From positions 558,001-622,000 of the forward strand of contig NZ_JHBW01000087.1 of assembly GCF_001273845.1 (NCBI RefSeq): 64,000 bases of DNA, in the 5' to 3' direction. The DNA comes from Leucobacter musarum subsp. musarum. Its GTDB lineage: Bacteria; Actinomycetota; Actinomycetes; Actinomycetales; Microbacteriaceae. The notes under the pieces are model-generated. The model saw nothing but the letters and a program-made list of their open reading frames with translations. It was not told where the DNA came from and searched no databases. Numbering within the stretch: the first letter of the stretch is position 1; the number at the start of each line of letters is the position of its first letter. The position numbers and the translations under genes are program-made. Shown in pieces: positions 20,307 to 28,750 of this stretch.

Positions 20307-22102
20307 GCGACCTCGCCGATGCACTGGCGGGCGATCTCCGAGAGGCACCCGTGAGCGCCCACCAGTGCCGCGCAGCCGTATCGATCACATCGATTCAGAG
20401 GAGTGGCAGCAGAATCGGTTCCGTCGTCGAGCCCACCCCCCGCACCCCCGGAGTGCCCCGGGAGCTCCCGCGAGACCACCACGGGGCCGGCGCCGGGGCG
20501 CCCCGTGAGAAAGCCTTGAATCTCGTCGAAACCTTCGTGTCGCAGTATCTCCCGCTGCTGCTCCGTCTCGACACCCTCCACAAGAACGGTCGCGGTCAAT
20601 GCGTGCCCCAGCGCCAGAATTGCGCGCAGCACGTCGCGGGTGCGCGACGGCTGCAGGCTCTCGTACAGCACTGACCGATCGATCTTGACCCGGTCGAAGC
20701 CGAACGAGAGCAGCGTATCGAGCGACGAGAAACCGGTACCGAAGTCGTCGAGCGCGATGAGCACGCCCAACTGCTGCAGTTCGGCAAACGTCTCGATGAC
20801 TTCGCGACGGTGCGAGATCATCGTCGATTCGGTGATCTCGAGCTCCAGATTGCGCGGCTCCAAGCCGCTCTCGGCAAGCGCGCGCGTGACCACGTCGACG
20901 AACGTGCGATCCGTCAGCTGCGACGCCGAGACGTTCACCGCCACCCGCGCGTCATCGCGCCATCGCGCAGCATCTTGACAGGCGCGTCTCACCACCCATT
21001 CGCCGAGTTGCACGATCGTTCCATTCGCCTCGGCGAGCGGAATGAACTCTCCGGGGTTGAGCAGCCCCAGAATCGGATGCTCCCAGCGGATCAACGCTTC
21101 CCAGCCCACCACGGCCTCATCTTTGAGCGACGATTGCGGCTGGTACTGCAGCGTGAATTCTCCACGCGCGATGGCGCCGAGTATCTGTCTGCCGAGGAAA
21201 CGGCGTGACGCCGAATGCTCAAGCAACCCGTCACGGTAGAGCATTGCACGATCGTCGCTGCGCTCTTTGGCGTCGTACATGGCCGCGTCCGCACGCACGA
21301 GCAGTTCAGAGATGTCGCTCGCGTCTCGTGGGAAGCGCGCAATACCGATGCTTGCCGGAATCACCCGGGTTCTCCCGTCGAAGCGCACCGGTTCCCGCAT
21401 GGCCGCACTGACCCCTTGCGCGAATTCCTCGACCGCTTGCTCGTCCGGAGCAAGCGCCGCGGCAGCGAACTCGTCGCCACCCAGCCGAGCCGTCACGATG
21501 CCCAGATGCGTCCGGCGGTGCAAATTGTCGGCCGTCGCGCGGAGCAACTCGTCTCCGGTCGCGTGACCGAGCGTGTCGTTGATCTGCTTGAATCCGTTGA
21601 GATCGATGATACTCACCGCGAAGGGTGCGGAGTCGCCCGCCCAGCGCGTGAGCTCCGCAAGGAAAGCCGACCGGTTCCACATGCCGGTGAGTGGATCAGT
21701 GGACGCAGCGCGACGCAGCGCGTTCGACGCCTCGCGGGCGACCGTGACGTCGCGCGTGATCTTCGCGAAGCCGATGACGGTATCTGCGTCATCACGCACC
21801 GCGTTCACCGTGACGTGGGCCCAGAATCGCGAGCCGTCTTTGCGTACCCGCCACCCCTCGGTCTCGAATCTCCCCTCACGAATCGCTTCGCTCAGGATGC
21901 GATCGGGAAGCCCATCGGCGCGATCTTCGCCGGTGAAGAACGCCTCGAACGACTTCCCGATGATCTCATCAGGTCGATACCCCTTGATGCGCTCGGCGCC
22001 GGTATTCCAGCTCGTCACCACTCCCTCCGTCGAGAGCAAGTAAATGGAATAATCCTGCACTGCCTCCACGAGAAAACGGAACATCTCAGCGTCGCCTTGC
22101 AT
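20300..22102 (-). CDS. PAS-GGDEF-EAL cyclic-di-GMP enzyme
   Basis: 600 residues: PAS sensor domain (about 1-120), GGDEF diguanylate cyclase domain (about 130-295) and EAL phosphodiesterase domain (about 305-555), then a Cys-containing tail. Both output domains look competent: intact GGDEF at 208-212; EAL at 335-337 with NVSASQ, EITEST, DDFGTG, VKIDRS, EGVET and the late QGFLTGRP. No RxxD product-inhibition site precedes GGDEF. There is no membrane segment, so it is a cytosolic sensor. It has a GGAGAGG ribosome-binding site. Confidence 0.92.
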   Translation of the reverse strand: MQGDAEMFRFLVEAVQDYSIYLLSTEGVVTSWNTGAERIKGYRPDEIIGKSFEAFFTGEDRADGLPDRILSEAIREGRFETEGWRVRKDGSRFWAHVTVNAVRDDADTVIGFAKITRDVTVAREASNALRRAASTDPLTGMWNRSAFLAELTRWAGDSAPFAVSIIDLNGFKQINDTLGHATGDELLRATADNLHRRTHLGIVTARLGGDEFAAAALAPDEQAVEEFAQGVSAAMREPVRFDGRTRVIPASIGIARFPRDASDISELLVRADAAMYDAKERSDDRAMLYRDGLLEHSASRRFLGRQILGAIARGEFTLQYQPQSSLKDEAVVGWEALIRWEHPILGLLNPGEFIPLAEANGTIVQLGEWVVRRACQDAARWRDDARVAVNVSASQLTDRTFVDVVTRALAESGLEPRNLELEITESTMISHRREVIETFAELQQLGVLIALDDFGTGFSSLDTLLSFGFDRVKIDRSVLYESLQPSRTRDVLRAILALGHALTATVLVEGVETEQQREILRHEGFDEIQGFLTGRPGAGPVVVSRELPGHSGGAGGGLDDGTDSAATPLNRCDRYGCAALVGAHGCLSEIARQCIGEVAQ

Positions 22103-22291
22103 TACGACCTCTCCAGCGACCGGAAGGTCACGAACGCCCCAGATACAGCGAACCCAATCATGGACTCTCGACTCCCCCGTGCGATTCTAAGACGCATTTC
22201 CCCAACCTCTCGCATCGGTGCCCGGAGAGACGGTATCTCTCGGGGCGAAACACGCCAGAACGCTTCACTCTCATAATTACTTAATTTATGT

Positions 22292-22297
22292 CATACT
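22292..22297 (+). promoter_or_regulatory. -10 element of the DUF7882 gene, leaderless spacing
   Basis: CATACT, six bases, then ATG at 22304, within an unusually AT-rich patch (about 22265-22300). No Shine-Dalgarno sequence. Confidence 0.5.
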
Positions 22298-22303
22298 TCC
22301 TGT

Positions 22304-22636
22304 ATGGGGTACATGTTGCACGGTGGACGTGAATACGAGTTCGAGGATCGCACGCTCGCGCATCTCAAGACAGTCATTGGGATGAAGCTCGCGAAGGGGG
22401 ACAGCTTCTTCCTGAGCTGGTCACTCGGAATGCATCAGGGAAGCGGTCGGCACGAGGTGTGGATCTCGGAATACGCCCCGATTGCGTTCCGTTTCAGCGG
22501 GAGCAAGCTCCCGCAACTGAACCCCGAGTGGATCAAAGCGCTCCTCGCCGTCTCTCACACGTCTCGGGGGCTGGTCGTGCTGTCGGAGCAGGATGCTTCG
22601 AAGTGGGTGCAGCGCAACCCGCTCCTCGCGGCCTGA
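22304..22636 (+). CDS. DUF7882-family small protein
   Basis: 110 residues, cytosolic. It has the features I associate with a small Microbacteriaceae family (now DUF7882; often mislabelled 'ATP-dependent DNA ligase'): MLHGGREYEFEDRTLAHL, KGDSFFLSW, SGRHEVWIS, IAFRFSG and LNPEWIKALL. No ligase motif is present. The function is unknown. It is monocistronic and convergent with dprA. Confidence 0.7.
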   Translation: MGYMLHGGREYEFEDRTLAHLKTVIGMKLAKGDSFFLSWSLGMHQGSGRHEVWISEYAPIAFRFSGSKLPQLNPEWIKALLAVSHTSRGLVVLSEQDASKWVQRNPLLAA

Positions 22637-22652
22637 CTCACGCACCGGGAGA

Positions 22653-23939
22653 TCACTCGCGTCGCACCAGTCGCCATCGCGGCCCGTGACTGCCGTCTTC
22701 CGAAGACCGGCGCACGAAGCCGAGAATTTCGAGTTCCGCGAGGAGGGCACGGCATTCTCCCAGCGCAAGACCTGCGGCGAGCGCGACCGCCTCTTCGGTT
22801 CGCTGCCCCTGAAGCGGAAGCGCATCGAGGAGACGACGGTGCAGAGCGGGTTGGCGATCCGACGGTTCGTCGCCACTCCCCGACCCCGAAGGTGAGCCGC
22901 GCGAAACATCGATGAGCTGCGATGCCGCATCAGTGACGCCGATGCACTCCCTGAGTTCTTCTGCGTTGCTCACGAGCAGCGCACCGTATTCGCGAATCAA
23001 TCGGTGGCATCCGGCTGAGGTCGCACTGGTCACCGGGCCGGGAACAGCTCCGAGGTTGCGTCCGATCTCCGCCGCATGACCCGCTGTGTTCAATGACCCG
23101 GAGCGAATTCCGGCTTCGGTCACGAGTGTCGCGCCGGCGAGCGCGGCAATCGACCGGTTCCGTTGCAGAAAGCGCCAACGCGTCGGAGCCGCGCCGGGAA
23201 TCATCTCAGAGCAGACCGCGCCCTGCTGCGCGATGCGTTCGAGCAGCGAGGCGTGCGCGCTGGGGTATGCGCGGTCGACTCCCCCGGCGAGCACCGCGAC
23301 TGTCCGCGCGCCCGCGGCGAGCGCCGTGCGATGAGCGATCGCATCGACACCGTACGCTGCCCCGGAGACGATTGCGACACCGGCCGCGCACGCCGCATCG
23401 GTGAGCTCGGCGGTGACATGGGTTCCGTACCCGGTGCAGGCGCGGGCACCCACCACCGCAAGCGACGGCACCACGAGGGCCGCGGTGTCGCCGATCACCC
23501 AGAGCAGCTGCGGCGCGTGCGCTCCAAGGTCGTCGAGCTGCGCTGGCCAGCAACCCGATTCCGGAGCGACGAGGCTCACCCCGGCGTCGCGCGCCCGCTC
23601 GAGATCGCGGATGCTCTCACCGCGGTCGAGCCTCGGCACCCACCGTTTGACCGCGGCTGCAATCGAACGGCGATCGATCTGCGCTCCGCTCGCGGCGGCT
23701 TCTGCGGCAAGCTCGGTGGGCGACGCTCCGCTGATAAGCCGCGCGAGAGCTGGAGCCGCCCCGAGGCTCCCGATCAACGCCCCCGCTACCGCGTCACCGG
23801 GCTCGATCACGCGCGCCCACACGGTACGGGCGAACAGTGTGGCGTGCGATTCCGGGCGTGCATCGCCCGGCGGGGCCATCGCATCGAGCATCGAGGCGAT
23901 CGACGCATCGATTCCCAGGTCAAGCTGCGCCCCCGTCAT
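22653..23939 (-). CDS. dprA: DNA-processing protein DprA
   Basis: Loads RecA on incoming single-stranded DNA. 428 residues: an N-terminal helical region, the Rossmann core with VVGARACTGYG, SGAAYGVDAIAH, VAVLAGGVDRAYP and SEMIPG, and a C-terminal winged-helix-like segment (ALALGECRALLAELEILGF). It overlaps the ComM-like gene by 4 bp, the usual dprA-comM arrangement. Confidence 0.93.
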   Translation of the reverse strand: MTGAQLDLGIDASIASMLDAMAPPGDARPESHATLFARTVWARVIEPGDAVAGALIGSLGAAPALARLISGASPTELAAEAAASGAQIDRRSIAAAVKRWVPRLDRGESIRDLERARDAGVSLVAPESGCWPAQLDDLGAHAPQLLWVIGDTAALVVPSLAVVGARACTGYGTHVTAELTDAACAAGVAIVSGAAYGVDAIAHRTALAAGARTVAVLAGGVDRAYPSAHASLLERIAQQGAVCSEMIPGAAPTRWRFLQRNRSIAALAGATLVTEAGIRSGSLNTAGHAAEIGRNLGAVPGPVTSATSAGCHRLIREYGALLVSNAEELRECIGVTDAASQLIDVSRGSPSGSGSGDEPSDRQPALHRRLLDALPLQGQRTEEAVALAAGLALGECRALLAELEILGFVRRSSEDGSHGPRWRLVRRE

Positions 23940-25483
23940 CCGAGGTCACCCCCGCGCAACACGAGCGCCTGAGCGACTTCGGGGCGCCGAGGCCGATCTT
24001 TCCCGGCCAGATCGGCAATCGTCCAGGCGACTCGCAGCGCCCGATCGTATCCCCGAAGCGTGAGCCCACCACGGGCGAGCGCATGGTCGAGCACCGCCGT
24101 GTCGGCCCGCGGAAGCCGAAACCGCTCGCTGCGCAGCCAGTTCCCGGGGATCTCGGCATTCACCGTCCACGGAGACCCCCGCCAGCGTTCCGCTGCAGCA
24201 GCGCGCGCCGCGATGACGCGCTCGCGCAATCGCGCGCTCGTGGGCCGCACCGTCTCGGTGTCGTCGAGCAGCACTTTCGACACGCGGTGCAGTGTGAGCC
24301 GCAGATCGATGCGGTCGCTGAGCGGACCCGAGATGCGCTGCTGATACGCGACCCTGACGCGTGGGCTGCACCGGCAGCTCAACGCGGTTTCCGCCGAGCC
24401 GGCATTTCCACAGGGGCAGGGATTCGCTGCGATGACGAGTTGCACTCGCGCGGGCAGCTCGGTGCGAATGCGGGAACGGTGGATCTCGATGCGCCCGGTT
24501 TCCAACGGCTGCCTGAGGGCGTCGAGCACCGTGCGGGGGAATTCGGGAGCTTCGTCAAGGAAGAGAACCCCGTGGCAGGCGCGAGTGATTGCGCCCGGGC
24601 GCACCTCGATCCCTTGGCCGCCGCCGATGATCGACGCCGCGGAGGCCGTGTGGTGCGGGCTCTCGAACGGTGGGCGGCGCACGAGCCCGGCCAACGCGTT
24701 TCCGCCGAGCGAGGCGATGCTGCTGGCTTCGAGCGCCGAGTCATCGTCGAGCTCCGGTAGCAACGACGGCAGTCGAGTGGCGAGCAGCGTCTTCCCCGCT
24801 CCCGGGGGGCCGAGCAACGACACATGGTGCTTTCCCGCTGCAGCAATGACCATCGCTTCAACAGCTTCGGGCTGACCGACCACGTCGACCATGTCCGCCT
24901 CAGGAACGCGAGCCTGCACCGCATCGCGGCCCAGGCCGGGCTGCACGATGCGACCTCGGTTGCGTTCGCCGCGATACCACGCGACCGCGCTGGAGAGGTC
25001 AGGAACCGCGATCACTTCGATGCCGGGAACCAGCGCAGCCTCATCGCCGCAGGCCTCGGGAACCATGACCCGAACGAATCCCAGAGTCCGCGCAGCCGCG
25101 ACGAGCGACAGGAGGCCGGCTGGCCGACGCAGCTCCCCATCGAGCGCCAGCTCGCCCAGGTGAGCCGTGGTCGCCAACCCCTCAGCGGGCAGGTGTCGCG
25201 AGGCGGCGAGCGCGGCGAGCGCGATGGCCAGGTCGAATCCAGAGCCGTGTTTGGGCAGAGATGCCGGGCTCAGATTGATGGTGTGAAATCGATCCGAGAG
25301 CGGAAGGCCCACCTGAGCGGTGGCGGTGCGCACCCGCAGTTTCGCTTCGGCGAGCGCCGCATCGGGAAGACCGATGATGGCGATTCCGGGCAACTGCTGC
25401 GAGACAGCCGATTCGACCATCACCGCGGTGCCCTGCAGTCCGGTCAGCGCAATGGAGGCCGCCCGGCACACCACGCCGCTCAC
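23936..25483 (-). CDS. YifB/ComM-family magnesium-chelatase-like AAA+ ATPase
   Basis: 515 residues. An N-terminal Lon-substrate-like domain (LPGIAIIGLPDAALAEAK) precedes the AAA+ module: Walker A LGPPGAGKTLLA, Walker B GVLFLDEAPEF, sensor region ANPCPCG, and a four-Cys set (CPCG, CRC) for zinc. ComM is a hexameric branch-migration helicase in natural transformation. GTG at 25483 overlaps the yraN stop by 4 bp (GTGA); the open frame to 25591 lies inside yraN. Confidence 0.9.
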   Translation of the reverse strand: MSGVVCRAASIALTGLQGTAVMVESAVSQQLPGIAIIGLPDAALAEAKLRVRTATAQVGLPLSDRFHTINLSPASLPKHGSGFDLAIALAALAASRHLPAEGLATTAHLGELALDGELRRPAGLLSLVAAARTLGFVRVMVPEACGDEAALVPGIEVIAVPDLSSAVAWYRGERNRGRIVQPGLGRDAVQARVPEADMVDVVGQPEAVEAMVIAAAGKHHVSLLGPPGAGKTLLATRLPSLLPELDDDSALEASSIASLGGNALAGLVRRPPFESPHHTASAASIIGGGQGIEVRPGAITRACHGVLFLDEAPEFPRTVLDALRQPLETGRIEIHRSRIRTELPARVQLVIAANPCPCGNAGSAETALSCRCSPRVRVAYQQRISGPLSDRIDLRLTLHRVSKVLLDDTETVRPTSARLRERVIAARAAAAERWRGSPWTVNAEIPGNWLRSERFRLPRADTAVLDHALARGGLTLRGYDRALRVAWTIADLAGKDRPRRPEVAQALVLRGGDLG

Positions 25484-25896
25484 GCGATTCCCCGCAGGTG
25501 TTCGATGCGCGGCTCCGCATTCGCACGCATCGTGATGGCAATCGCGTCGATGCGCAGATCGGCACCACGAAGGGCGTAGCCGCGCACCCAATCGAGCAGG
25601 AGTCGTCGAATGCGTGATGCCTTCCGCGCCGTGATCGCCGCAAAGGGGCTGCCGTACCCGGTGCCGCTGCGGGTTTTCACCTCAATCGCGACCACCGTTT
25701 CGCCGTCTCGCGCGACGAGGTCGAGTTCACCCGACCGGTTGCGCCAATTGCGTGCGAGGATTCGATACCCGAGCGCTTCCAGGTACGCCGCCGCGAGCGA
25801 TTCGCCGTGCGCGCCGAGCGCCTGGTTGTGCGGTTGCTGAGCTCCGGGCGCCCGATCGTCTTCCTGGGCTGTGTGCGTTGCTGCCGTGTGCGTCAT
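25480..25896 (-). CDS. YraN/UPF0102 nuclease-like protein
   Basis: 138 residues with the small endonuclease-like core: LGAHGESLAAAYLEALGYRI, RNRSGELDLVARD (Glu/Asp) and VAIEVKTRS (ExK). These are the PD-(D/E)xK metal residues. The first 25 residues are an extra hydrophilic extension. It starts with ATG after CAGGAGG. It heads the yraN-comM-dprA unit, which is widely conserved. Confidence 0.88.
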   Translation of the reverse strand: MTHTAATHTAQEDDRAPGAQQPHNQALGAHGESLAAAYLEALGYRILARNWRNRSGELDLVARDGETVVAIEVKTRSGTGYGSPFAAITARKASRIRRLLLDWVRGYALRGADLRIDAIAITMRANAEPRIEHLRGIA

Positions 25897-26028
25897 GATG
25901 CACCTCCTGGCGCACCAGCATGCTCGCTGGAGCGACGCCGCACGGAGGGATCAGTCGGATCTGTGGAGAAGACCCCGGTTCACATGCGCTGCCTGCACCG
26001 GGGACGAGTCACCGGAGCAGATATGCGA

Positions 26029-26352
26029 TTACTCGTCGAGCGCGAGCTCCTGCGGCAGGGAGAACTCACGCGCCGAAAGCTCTTCGACATTCACGTCTTT
26101 GAAGGTCAGCACACGCACCGATTTCACGAACCGGTCGGCACGGTACACATCCCAGACCCACACGTCAGTCATGGCTAGTTCGAAGTAGAAGTCGTTCCCC
26201 GCATCTTGCCGCTTGAGGTCGACCTCGTTGGCGAGGTAGAACCGCCGCTCGGTCTCGACGACGTAGCGGAACTGGCTCGCGATATCGCGGTACTCGCGGA
26301 ACAGCGACAGCTCGGCTTCGCGCTCGTAATCGTCTAGCTCGTCTTCGTTCAT
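26029..26352 (-). CDS. DUF2469 family protein
   Basis: 107 residues, acidic, cytosolic, highly conserved in actinobacteria (ELSLFREYRDIASQFRYVVE, ANEVDLK, DVWVWDMYR-like DVWVWDVYR). The function is unknown. ATG at 26352 lies seven bases after TAGGAT; an ATG three codons earlier is inside that -10. In many actinobacteria it sits upstream of yraN-comM-dprA, as here. Confidence 0.9.
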   Translation of the reverse strand: MNEDELDDYEREAELSLFREYRDIASQFRYVVETERRFYLANEVDLKRQDAGNDFYFELAMTDVWVWDVYRADRFVKSVRVLTFKDVNVEELSAREFSLPQELALDE

Positions 26353-26359
26353 CGACCCC

Positions 26360-26365
26360 ATCCTA
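26360..26365 (-). promoter_or_regulatory. -10 element of the DUF2469 gene
   Basis: TAGGAT on the minus strand, seven bases before the ATG, back to back with the LexA-controlled promoter 70 bp away. Confidence 0.4.
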
Positions 26366-26434
26366 CCGCCGTCTCGGAGGCAGGGCCCTGAACAACCAGC
26401 GGGCCGCGACGCGCCCAGGCAGTCGAGATTGACT

Positions 26435-26456
26435 TATTCGAACATATGTTCGAATA
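26435..26456 (+). promoter_or_regulatory. LexA-binding SOS box, perfect 22-bp palindrome
   Basis: The core TCGAACATATGTTCGA (26438-26453) is an exact match to the actinobacterial/Bacillus-type SOS box TCGAAC-N4-GTTCGA, and the dyad extends three bases on each side. A -10 candidate GAATAT (26452-26457) overlaps its right half and lies six bases before the imuA ATG. LexA binding would therefore block RNA polymerase directly. Confidence 0.92.
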
Positions 26457-26463
26457 TACCTGC

Positions 26464-27114
26464 ATGAACTCCCCCGTGACCGTCCGCTCGCTGCAGCAGC
26501 GCATCTCCGAGATGCAGCCGATGCGACTCGACGCGCGCACGATTCCGACTGCGGCCGGATTACGGCCGCTACTGCCCGGTGGGTCGCTGCGCATGGGGGC
26601 GAGCTATGCGGTGCACGGGTCTCGGCAGCTCGCACTGGCGCTGCTCGCAGAGGCTTCCGCTTCGGGTGCGTGGTGCGGCATCATCGGCGACACGGCATTC
26701 GGCGCCGAGGCGGCAGTTGCCCTGGGAATCGCACTCGATCGGTGCGTCATCATCCCGGAGCCGGGCACCGATGCAATCGGGCTCACCGGAGCCCTGGCCG
26801 AAGTGCTGACCGTGGTGCTGCTGGCACCGACCACGCCGCCGAGCGCCAGCGAGTCGGAACGCATCGCTGCACGCCTGAGAGAGCACGACGCCGCATTGGT
26901 CGTGACCGGTGACTGGCCACGCCCCGAGTCCACGTTGCGCGTATCCCATTCCCGCTGGGACGGGCTGGGGCACGGGTACGGCATGCTCACGGACCGCGAG
27001 CTGACCGTGCAGACGCAGGATCGCCGCGGCACGCGCAGCCACACGCTCAGATTCCAAGATGGCGCCATCGCAGACCCCGGTGTCGCCCCGCTCAGGCACC
27101 TGGTCGCATCATGA
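26464..27114 (+). CDS. imuA: ImuA-like mutasome protein (RecA-fold, P-loop lost)
   Basis: 216 residues. RecA-like fold remnants: LLPGGSLRMGASYAVHGS at the position of a RecA P-loop, followed by QLALALLAEA; the Gly-Lys-Thr/Ser needed for ATP binding is absent. The identification rests mainly on position: it lies under a SOS box and overlaps imuB by 4 bp, with dnaE2 next, as in the mycobacterial imuA'-imuB-dnaE2 mutasome. ATG at 26464 fits a leaderless mRNA; the ATG at 26446 lies inside the LexA box. Confidence 0.82.
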   Translation: MNSPVTVRSLQQRISEMQPMRLDARTIPTAAGLRPLLPGGSLRMGASYAVHGSRQLALALLAEASASGAWCGIIGDTAFGAEAAVALGIALDRCVIIPEPGTDAIGLTGALAEVLTVVLLAPTTPPSASESERIAARLREHDAALVVTGDWPRPESTLRVSHSRWDGLGHGYGMLTDRELTVQTQDRRGTRSHTLRFQDGAIADPGVAPLRHLVAS

Positions 27115-28703
27115 ACGCGGATCGCACCCTCATGTTCTGGGTACCGGATTGGCCCGTGCACGCACTGCTGCGCGATGACGGCGCAGACGATCTCTCCCTC
27201 ACCGAGCCACTCGCGTTGATCGCCAATCGCATCGTGGTCGCGTGCACGCAGGCGGCACGCAGAGAGGGAGTACGCGTCGGGTTGCGGGAGCGCGAGGCGC
27301 AGAGCCACTGCCCGGATCTCGCCGTCTACCCGCATGATCCTGCCACGGACGAACGACGGTTCGCCCCCGTCGCCGCTCAGCTCGAACAGCTGATTCCCGG
27401 CATCGAAGTCGTGCGCCCCGGGCTCTGCGCGATACGCGCACGAGGGCCCGCCCGGTACTACGGCGGCGAGGAGCCGGCAGGGCTCGCGGTGTTGGCGCTC
27501 GCCGCGCGACTGGGTCTCGGCGAGGCGAGGGTCGGAATCGCCGACGGACGATTCGCTGCCGAACAGGTGGCGCGCGCAGCGGCATCAGACCACGGTGTCG
27601 CCGCGCCGGCTGTCGGGCTGCGCATCGTCGCGCCGGGAGCATCGGCGGCATTCGTCTCGCCGCTCCCCGTCGCACGCGCGATGGATGCCGCGCTCGCAGA
27701 GACGATGCACGGCCTCGGCATTCGCACGCTCGGCGCACTTGCGGCGCTTCCTGAGGAAGCCGTGCGGCAGCGCTTCGGCCCCAACGGACTCGCTGCCCAT
27801 CGCCGCGCCACCGCAGCCGGGGTCACCAGGGGCGCCGAAGTGCTCCCGCGAGCCCCGGTGCGTGAACTGGCGGTCGCGCTCGAATTCGACACCCCGATCG
27901 ACACCGCCGAGCAACTCGCGTTCGCGTGCAGTGCTCTGGCGGAGCGCTTCATCAGCGGGCTGACGGCCGAGCGCCTCGTATGCACCGCCCTGCGCATCGA
28001 GCTCACCGACGATGTCGGCGCCCGGCATGAACGGGAATGGACGCATCCGCGCCACTTCACCGCGGTCGACGCGCTCGGTCGCATCCGCTGGCAAGCCGCC
28101 TCTACTGCCCGAGAGACCGAACGCAGCGGAGCCGGCGTGGTGCAGGTGCGCATCACCCCGGTGCACACCGATCGCATCGCCGCACACGAGCCGGCCCTGT
28201 GGAGCACCGAACCCGATGAGCGTGTGCACCATCATCTGAGCCGCGCGCAAAGCCGCCTCGGGCATACCGGGGTCGGCACGGTCGCGCTCACCGGCGGACG
28301 GCTGCTCAGCGATCGACAACGGTTCGTGCCGTGGAGCACGGCGCGAGTCGAGTCGCGACGGGCTCGCGCACTCACATCGGGCCCCTGGCCCGGCGCACTC
28401 CTCGGCCCCACCCCCAGTCGCGTGTTTCCGACTCCTCCCACGGCAGAACTCCGCGACACCGATGGGAAAACAGTCGCGGTCGATGCCGATGAGCTCCTCA
28501 CCGCATCTCCCGCACGGTTGCATGTTGACGGGTCGGTGCACGACGTGGATATCTCGGGGTGGTCGCCGCCCTGGGTGATTCGGGAACGGTGGTGGGATGG
28601 CGTCCCCGAACGTTTTCGACTCCAAGTGCAGCTCGTCACCGGAGACGCCTGGCTCCTGCTCTTCGCCCACGGGAGGTGGACTGCCGAGGGCCGCTACGAC
28701 TGA
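27111..28703 (+). CDS. imuB: ImuB, inactive Y-family polymerase homologue
   Basis: 530 residues. Y-family palm/finger/little-finger layout with an N-terminal FWVPDWPVHALL and a C-terminal extension. The carboxylates of active Y-family enzymes are missing: the motif that is normally SIDE reads RPGLC (102-106). It would be an adaptor linking DnaE2 to the sliding clamp. The clamp-motif position of mycobacterial ImuB (QLPLWG) reads EPALWS here (360-365), with Glu replacing Gln. Overlaps imuA by 4 bp (ATGA), so the two are translationally coupled. Confidence 0.9.
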   Translation: MNADRTLMFWVPDWPVHALLRDDGADDLSLTEPLALIANRIVVACTQAARREGVRVGLREREAQSHCPDLAVYPHDPATDERRFAPVAAQLEQLIPGIEVVRPGLCAIRARGPARYYGGEEPAGLAVLALAARLGLGEARVGIADGRFAAEQVARAAASDHGVAAPAVGLRIVAPGASAAFVSPLPVARAMDAALAETMHGLGIRTLGALAALPEEAVRQRFGPNGLAAHRRATAAGVTRGAEVLPRAPVRELAVALEFDTPIDTAEQLAFACSALAERFISGLTAERLVCTALRIELTDDVGARHEREWTHPRHFTAVDALGRIRWQAASTARETERSGAGVVQVRITPVHTDRIAAHEPALWSTEPDERVHHHLSRAQSRLGHTGVGTVALTGGRLLSDRQRFVPWSTARVESRRARALTSGPWPGALLGPTPSRVFPTPPTAELRDTDGKTVAVDADELLTASPARLHVDGSVHDVDISGWSPPWVIRERWWDGVPERFRLQVQLVTGDAWLLLFAHGRWTAEGRYD

Positions 28704-28750
28704 ACCCCAGCGCATCGACCGGTGCGCGCACTCGCAGATCGGAGAATCCC

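Noticed and set aside
22304-22636. ATP-dependent DNA ligase (label often given to this family)
   Set aside because: 110 residues with no KxDG or other ligase motif.
28559-28750. Earlier start of dnaE2 overlapping imuB
   Set aside because: The DnaE2 family start and a GGAGA site coincide at GTG 28751.
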